64,000 bases of DNA from Collybiopsis luxurians FD-317 M1 (Eukaryota; Basidiomycota; Agaricomycetes; Agaricales; Omphalotaceae): positions 744,001 to 808,000 of the forward strand of contig KN834750.1 in the NCBI GenBank assembly GCA_000827265.1. The letters are read 5' to 3'. Positions within the stretch are counted from its first letter, which is position 1, and the number at the start of each line of letters is the position of its first letter. The notes below the pieces were generated by a model that worked only from the letters and a program-made list of their open reading frames with translations, ran no database searches and had not been told where the DNA came from. This document shows positions 58,649-64,000 of this stretch, piece by piece. The position numbers and the translations under genes are program-made.

Positions 58649-58972
58649 CTTCCGTTCCAGCCTTCTGTACTTGTACATCTCAATTTATGCCCACTGCATG
58701 CTTTATTTCCCTGAAATAGAATTGTGAATTTGTTATGGTTTTAATAATAATAAAGATGAAATGTGTCAAGAAATTGAAGATGAAAACTTGAAGTATTGCT
58801 TTTACCTCCCCTTTAAGGTTGAGGTTTCAATTTCAAAAGTCATTTCTTCTGATTAAATGACAGCTTCAACTGCCTGTCTCAACTCCCTTTTCTCTTTGTC
58901 TTGCAGGGCTAGGCTTTTGAGTTCTTTGAGGAGCTTGAGAGGTAACTTTCATTTCTTCGGATGTGCTTTCTC

Positions 58973-59314
58973 TCACTTGCAAATCAAATCAATACTTTCT
59001 ACCATACCTTTCCAGGGAATCCAGGATTCCTCATCATACCCTTTCCATTTGATTAAATACTGGATTTCTCTGTCTGTTTCTCCTGTTAGATGACTATCTT
59101 TTATTGACTCGACTTTGTATTCTGGTTCCCCTTTGATGTAGATTGGTGGGGGAGGTGATATGACTTGCTGGAAAGGATCCAGGTGGTAGGGTTTTAGTCT
59201 ATCAACATGGAATACATTGTGGATTTGTTGTAGGTCCCCTGGTAACTTGAGTTGATATGCATGAGATCCTATTTTATTGAGTATTGTATAGGGTCCTGTC
59301 CACTTGTAATCCAA
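58973..59314 (-). pseudogene. Integrase C-terminus and chromodomain of the Gypsy element
   Basis: The frame reads WTGPYTILNKIGSHAYQL (GPY/F module), then FHVDRLKPYHLDPFQQ, then a chromodomain-like end YLIKWKGYDEESWIPW. Chromodomains target such elements to particular chromatin. The aromatic residues Y, W and W are present, but the part after WIPW is shortened, so binding may be lost. Confidence 0.85.
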
Positions 59315-59641
59315 TTTTTTGGTAGGCCTTCTTGTTCAGATGTTACCCATATCCAACCAGACTTGGTCGCCTTTTTTCCAATCAGGATTTCTGGCACAGT
59401 GGTGATTGAACTGATTTGCTGCTGCCTCATTTGCTTCGTATATTTGCTGTTTTAGATATTTGTGTATTTTTTTTAACTCAGTAGCATACTGGTTTGCTTC
59501 TGAGTTATTCACCTTTGATAGGTTAATTGAAAGTTTCAGATGATATCCTTTATTCGCAAAGAAGGGTGTTAATCCTGTAATTGAATGGGGAGTATTGTTG
59601 TATACAAATTCTGCAATAGGTAATAAGGCATCTCAGTTGTC

Positions 59642-60130
59642 TTAGTCATAAGATGTATAGATTCTTAGATATCCTTTGAGGCTTTGATTGGTTCTCTCTG
59701 TTTGGCCATCTGTCTGCAGGTGATATGCCATTAAGAGACAAGACTCGATACCAAGTATCTTATACAATTTCTTCCAAAACTGGGAGATGAACAAGCTTCC
59801 CTGGTCCAAGACAATATCTGCTGGCAAACCACATTTCAAAAAGATATTTTCAAGGAATAATCTTGCAAAATCCTTTGCAGTATCTGTCGTGTGACATGGG
59901 ATATAGATGGCTTGTTTTGTGAGCTGATCCACTATGACTAGGATTGCATCAAATTGTTCCTTTCCTGCTTTCGGGAGTTGTACTATATGGTCCATTGAAA
60001 TTGAGCTCCAGGGTTTTTGCCCAATGGGTAGAGGTTTCAGATTCTCATATTGGAGAGTTCTTCTAGCCTTGGATCTTATACAAGTATGGCAGCTTTGTAC
60101 ATAGTGATGTATATCCTTGCTGCTTCCTTT
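59642..60130 (-). pseudogene. Integrase core of the Gypsy element
   Basis: Upstream a CHTCIRSKAR stretch is the C-x2-C half of the HHCC zinc finger. The catalytic core follows: D in SMDHIVQLPKAG, D in ADIVLDQGSLFISQF and E in QTDGQTERTNQSLKGYL, the DDE triad in the usual order and spacing. Stops between this and neighbouring domains show decay. Confidence 0.85.
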
Positions 60131-60490
60131 CTAAAAGAACAACTGATTGAGTATTTTTTTTGTTTTCTTCTTGCTTGGATATCCTCTGAGGGCGTGATCG
60201 TGATAGGCAAATAGTATGTCTCATCAAAGGTCTGTGTCTTTAGGGACATATATATGACCTTGTCATATAAGTAATCCATTTTTGAATACTACATTTTTAA
60301 TCTTTCCTTCTCAAATCTGCTTTATTGTGTCTCACATGAACTCATCTTGTTCCACCTTTTGAATCTGTTCTAATAACAAATCCTCATTTAAAAGCAATGC
60401 TGCATTGAATCATTCCAGAGGAATCAATATTTGCTCTCTTCCTGCTCTAGCAGAGTCTCTATCAATTCCTTTCTTTGGGTATACATCTGC

Positions 60491-60757
60491 TCATCTCATC
60501 AGAGCATCTGGTTTTGCTCCCAAAGTTCCTGGTCTATAGTTGATTCGGAAGTTGAATCCTGACAATGCCTCTGACCATCTTGCCTGTCTTGCCAACAGCT
60601 GTTTGGTAGTTGTAAACCACTGCAGGTTATTGTGATTGGAATAAACTTGGATTTGGAATCTTGAACCATCACAATAGGCTCCCCAAACTTTAAAACATTC
60701 CATGATAGCCAGTAATTCCTTGTCATAAATATTGTAATTTATTTCAGCTGGTATCAC
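60491..60757 (-). pseudogene. RNase H domain of the Gypsy element
   Basis: The frame contains [20 protein letters not shown] and [20 protein letters not shown] followed by [13 protein letters not shown]. These are the usual Ty3/Gypsy RNase H signatures ([18 protein letters not shown]...PDALSR). It directly follows the reverse transcriptase on the minus strand. Confidence 0.85.
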
Positions 60758-60899
60758 AGATCAAGTATGAAAGGCAATTGGATGTATTTCTCCAGTTTTC
60801 AGATCCAGCTGAGACAATATTCCTGCTATTGCCCAATCTGATGCGTCACATTCCAGAATAATTGGAAGTTCTGGATCAAAATGTCATAGCACTGGGGCA

Positions 60900-61861
60900 T
60901 GTGTAAAGGCATTTTTTAATAAGTCAAAATACTTTTGACACAACTTATCCCAATGCCAAATAGCATCCTTTTGCAGTAGTGACATTAGGGCTTTCATTAT
61001 GCCGCTATAATTGTCAATAAATCTGCAATAGAAATTTGCAAAACCCAAGAATGATTGCAGTTCTTTTATATTCTATGGAACTGGCCAAGATGTTATGGCT
61101 TTGACTTTGGATTGATCCATCAACACTCCTTTGGGATTTATTATTACTCCCAGATATTCAACTGTGTCAGTATCAAAACTGCATTTTTCTGGTTTCGCAT
61201 GTAGGTAGTTGTCTCATAGCCTTTGTAATACCTTTCAGACTTGTTCCTTGTGGGTTTTTTTGTCATCTGAATAAATGAGAATGTCATCCAAGTAAATAAC
61301 CATGCATACATTAAGTAAATTATGGAAAATGTCATTCATAAAAAATTAGAAAGCCGAGGGGGCATTTGTTAATCTAAAGGGCATGACCAACATTTTGTAG
61401 GATCTTTATTGCGTACAAAATGCTGTTTTCCATTTGTGGCCTTCCGCTATTTGGACATTGTTATATCCTGCTCTCAAATTGAGTTTCATAAAGTATTTTG
61501 TCCTTTGTAGTTGGTTGACAAGTGGTTCTATGAGGGGTAAGGGATACCTATTCTTCCTTGTGATTCAATTCAAGGCCCAATAGTCAACACAAAGCCTTAG
61601 GCTTCCATCCTTCTTTTTTATGAATAGAACTGGAGCCCCAGCAGGTGAGTTGGAGGCTCTAATAAACCCTTTCCCTAGCATATCATCTATATAATTCTTT
61701 AGAGCTTTTAGTTCCATTTCTGACATGTTATAGAGTTTCTCAAAGGGAGGGGCTGAGTCCCCTGCCGTCTCAATTTTTAAATTGTACAGATCGTATGGAG
61801 GTAAGACCTTCGCCTCTCCTGGGGAGAACACATCCAAGAAGTCTCAATACTTCTCAAGAAC
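60900..61861 (-). pseudogene. Reverse transcriptase of the Gypsy element
   Basis: The N-terminal part (61565-61837) reads [36 protein letters not shown] and LCVDYWALN, where the family has VDYRALN; the Trp codon fits a C-to-T change in CGG. The active-site motif VIYLDDILIYSDDKK has YLDD at 61283-61294. Between and after these the frame is interrupted by stops, so no active enzyme can be made from this copy. Confidence 0.87.
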
Positions 61862-62622
61862 ATGTTTGAGTATCTCTTCTTTGTCCTTTCAAGATTCTCC
61901 AGTCTCTGCTTCTGTCAGAAGCTTTTCTGTAGCTTCCCTATTTCCTCAAATCAACTTGTAAGTTGCAGATTTTTTTGTATTAGTAGTATCATCATTATTC
62001 AATTGATTTGGGACTGTGGTGATATGCAGGAAATAGGCAGGTGTTCCATCTCGTATAATAGTGTCCATTGCAGCTGCACTTATGAGACTTACTGCCTTGC
62101 CTGGGAGATTTGGACCCATTCTCCTTTCAACCTTTTCAGGTTTTCCTATCTTCATCCCTTGTTTTGTACATTTTCTCTGTTGCTGAAGTGCAAAGGTTTT
62201 CAAGATATTTTATTTAATACCCTTGTCAACAGGCCTTGTGGAATAGAATTTTGATGCAATTTTCTGACTCATTTATATATCCACCTCTGTTTCTGCTTGT
62301 ATGCTGGCAGTTTCAAACTTCTTTCATCAATCCTTTCTGCCCAAGCTTTCAATGCTTTCTCAGAGTAACCATTTCCATTGTCCCCTATATTGTATTTATT
62401 TTTCCATTTTTCAAGATCCTTATCATAACCATTAGCCCAATTCATATAAATCAACCATTTATTGAATTCTAAAACTGACAAGTCTACATCCACATTTTCT
62501 TCTTCGTTTACTTGTTCATTATAGGCTGGTTCATGTTTTGAGTCAGGGATTGACATATCTTGCTTCTTGCTAGTATTCAAGTTCCATGTACCAGTGAACA
62601 AATCAACTAGTGAAGCTGAAAT

Positions 62623-62982
62623 TTATTCTCCTCCTTGGAATGTCAAAGTCAAATCCTTCCAATTTATTTCAGGATTGAATTCTTTGAGCCATGGTAAACC
62701 TAACACAATAGGAGCTGTTGGGTGTAGTTGGATTATTAGGAATTCGACTGTTTGAATTGAACCATTGGTGAAGCTGATAGTATCTTTAAAAATTTTTATT
62801 ATATCCCCTGCCGAAATTGGCTGTCCATCAAATAATTCAAGTGGAATTGGAGTATCTAAATCAGAGATATTTTTTGGGAATTTTTCCACAAGGTTTTTAT
62901 CAATAAAAGAACAAGTTGTGCCTGAATCAATAAGAGTATTATAGCTTAGATTTTCGGAATCAGAGAAGGGGAAACATGTCAA
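62623..62982 (-). pseudogene. Aspartic protease region of the Gypsy element
   Basis: The frame contains YNTLIDSGTTCSFIDKNLVE, with DSG as the catalytic triad, and later PIVLGLPWLKEFNPEINW, the usual ILG.PWL motif of retroelement proteases. A downstream hydrophilic linker (62269-62601) leads to the reverse transcriptase. Confidence 0.8.
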
Positions 62983-63272
62983 GACAAGAAATGAGTTGTT
63001 AGAGTGAGATGAGAGATAAGCTAGGGATGTCTTTTCTATTAATGCCCCACGGGAGACTGCTTGAGCAGGGTTTTTTGGATTCTAGGCTGCTCTCAGTATA
63101 TCTCTGGAATCCCCTCCACTTTTCCTGAGTCATTTTCTATCTCAATATTCCAAATCTTGTCATTAGGTGGGTCCCTTTCTAAAGTAAAAGTTGCAGCCCT
63201 CAACTGGTCACTTTGTTAATTGTTTATACTTGAAGTTCTATTTTTTGGAGGGTCTCAATTCTCCTAATTTTT

Positions 63273-63314
63273 GCAATCTTTACCAATATGATCTGAGCCA
63301 CCACAATTATAGCA
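63273..63314 (-). pseudogene. Gag zinc knuckle (CCHC) remnant
   Basis: Fourteen codons read CYNCGGSDHIGKDC, a perfect C-x2-C-x4-H-x4-C nucleocapsid knuckle. Stops lie on both sides (TAG just after, TGA four codons before), in line with the decay elsewhere in the element. The rest of gag lies to the right and is lost at the Copia boundary. Confidence 0.85.
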
Positions 63315-63419
63315 GAGTCCCAGTTTATGATGTCAACAGTGTTAAAGATCAGACAACTAAAGCAGCAATGATTAAGATCACAACAAGTTTTGGTTTGGTA
63401 ATAATAACTTGTATAATAG

Positions 63420-63690
63420 ATTGTTTGTAACTCGTAGTGTCAACAGATTGAGTAATCTACTAGACTCTCTCTAGACATATAAGGATTAGAGGTCTGTTTG
63501 GTCCTATTTGCATGCAAATGCATGAGGCGTGAAAACAGGTGTCCACATTTTTGCGCCCTGCCAAAATATTCCAATGACACAAACTTTTCCCCATCTCTAA
63601 AGTCCAACTACTAAAACTATTCTACTTTTGTCTATACTAAATATACACATTGTACATGTCCTTAGAAGTGTTTCAGCACTTCTTTCAACA
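63420..63690 (-). repeat. Putative 3' LTR of a Copia element
   Basis: Read on the minus strand the segment begins TGTTGAAAGA next to a purine tract (CAGGGGGC) and may end near 63420 at TTACAAACA. The start is plausible because it follows a Copia pol C-terminus and a polypurine tract. An alternative start, TGTTGGTTTT at 63795, follows a second copy of the same tract. The far end is not certain without the other LTR. Confidence 0.45.
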
Positions 63691-63873
63691 CAGCCCCCTG
63701 ATGAAACACTTCTTCAATCCCACATATCCCTCCATCCAATCCTTCTTCTATTCACCATCTCTCCACAGAAGGAAGTGTAGTCACTAAAACCAACACAGCC
63801 CCCTGGTGATACACTTCTTTCAATTCCTCAACATCACAGGGGGTCATTACTTCTTCACCAATCCCATCATCTG

Positions 63874-64000
63874 TCAGAACTTTTCCACCTTTGGCTTTAC
63901 AAGGGCCTTTGTGAGCATGTCAGCTGCATTGTCTTCTGTTGGCAGGTATTTAGGCATCAATACTCGGTGTGCTACTTGATCTCGAAGCCAGTAGTAATTT
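63874..64000 (-). pseudogene. Copia pol C-terminus (RNase H end), partial
   Basis: The minus strand from the window edge reads WLRDQVAHRVLMPKYLPTED, then NAADMLTKALVKPKVEKF and a stop at 63874-63876. RDQV, YLPTE..AD.LTKAL and the KPK..KF end are hallmarks of the Ty1/Copia polyprotein C-terminus. The frame here is open, so this copy may be less decayed than the Gypsy one; the rest lies outside. Confidence 0.85.

Larger units (their letters stand above)
54336..63330 (-). mobile_element. Ty3/Gypsy chromovirus, degraded, carrying extra antisense genes
   Basis: On the minus strand the order is zinc knuckle, protease, reverse transcriptase, RNase H, integrase, chromodomain, as in chromoviruses. 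A 3' LTR lies at the left end. Reading frames are broken mostly by TGA, TAG and TAA at places where the family has Arg or Gln codons, consistent with C-to-T change at CpG. Between pol and the 3' LTR about 3.9 kb carries two plus-strand reading frames. The right side is cut by a Copia element from about 63.4 kb, so most of gag and the 5' LTR are not seen. The copy is not autonomous. Confidence 0.85.

Overview
The window is nuclear DNA of a filamentous basidiomycete, most likely an agaric-type mushroom (Agaricomycetes). The genes are split by many short introns of about 48-60 bp. The gene set includes an AMP deaminase, a Ste7-type MAPKK, APC2, EBP2, a YTH reader and a RecQ helicase. Zn2Cys6 and Fus1-like proteins point to fungi, and chromodomain Gypsy and Copia elements are common in mushroom genomes. 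No genus can be named from the sequence alone.

Positions 1-49567 are a dense, ordinary gene block. In order they hold: an FYR-domain chromatin protein running off the left edge (-), a Rab7-like GTPase with a large insert (+), AMP deaminase (-), a divergent casein kinase 1 (+), an unrecognised Cys-rich coiled-coil protein (+), and a DHA1-type MFS exporter (-) divergent from a Zn2Cys6 regulator (+). Next come an N-terminal amidase (+), the Ste7-type MAPKK (-), a long disordered coiled-coil protein (+), an SVOP-like MFS transporter (+), EBP2 (-), APC2 (+), an RRM+YTH m6A reader (-), a RecQ helicase (-) and a DUF2235 hydrolase (+). A tandem repeat of about 75 bp follows, then a Fus1-like SH3 membrane protein (-), a sugar transporter (-), a HAD phosphatase (-) and a large disordered protein (+). 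Many pairs are head to head with very short spacers (31, 48 and 124 bp), so shared promoters are likely.

From about 49.9 kb to the right edge the character changes. CpG becomes rare, reading frames are broken, and everything recognisable is retrotransposon. A plus-strand LTR followed by a decayed gag-like frame (50581-54335) abuts the 3' LTR (54336-55033) of a minus-strand Ty3/Gypsy chromovirus. That element's zinc knuckle, protease, reverse transcriptase, RNase H, integrase and chromodomain read right to left up to about 63.3 kb. A Copia element (- strand) begins at about 63.4 kb and leaves the window. Two 230-bp MITE-like inverted-repeat elements sit inside this nest.

The most unusual part lies between the chromovirus pol and its 3' LTR. 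About 3.4 kb there carries two plus-strand, intron-containing frames antisense to pol: one has a Cys-rich cluster plus coiled coil, the other is a coiled coil. They look like cargo genes of the element. Other points worth checking are several introns needing non-GT donors, a Zn2Cys6 cluster that canonical splicing cannot complete, and three consecutive frame-preserving introns in the MAPKK.
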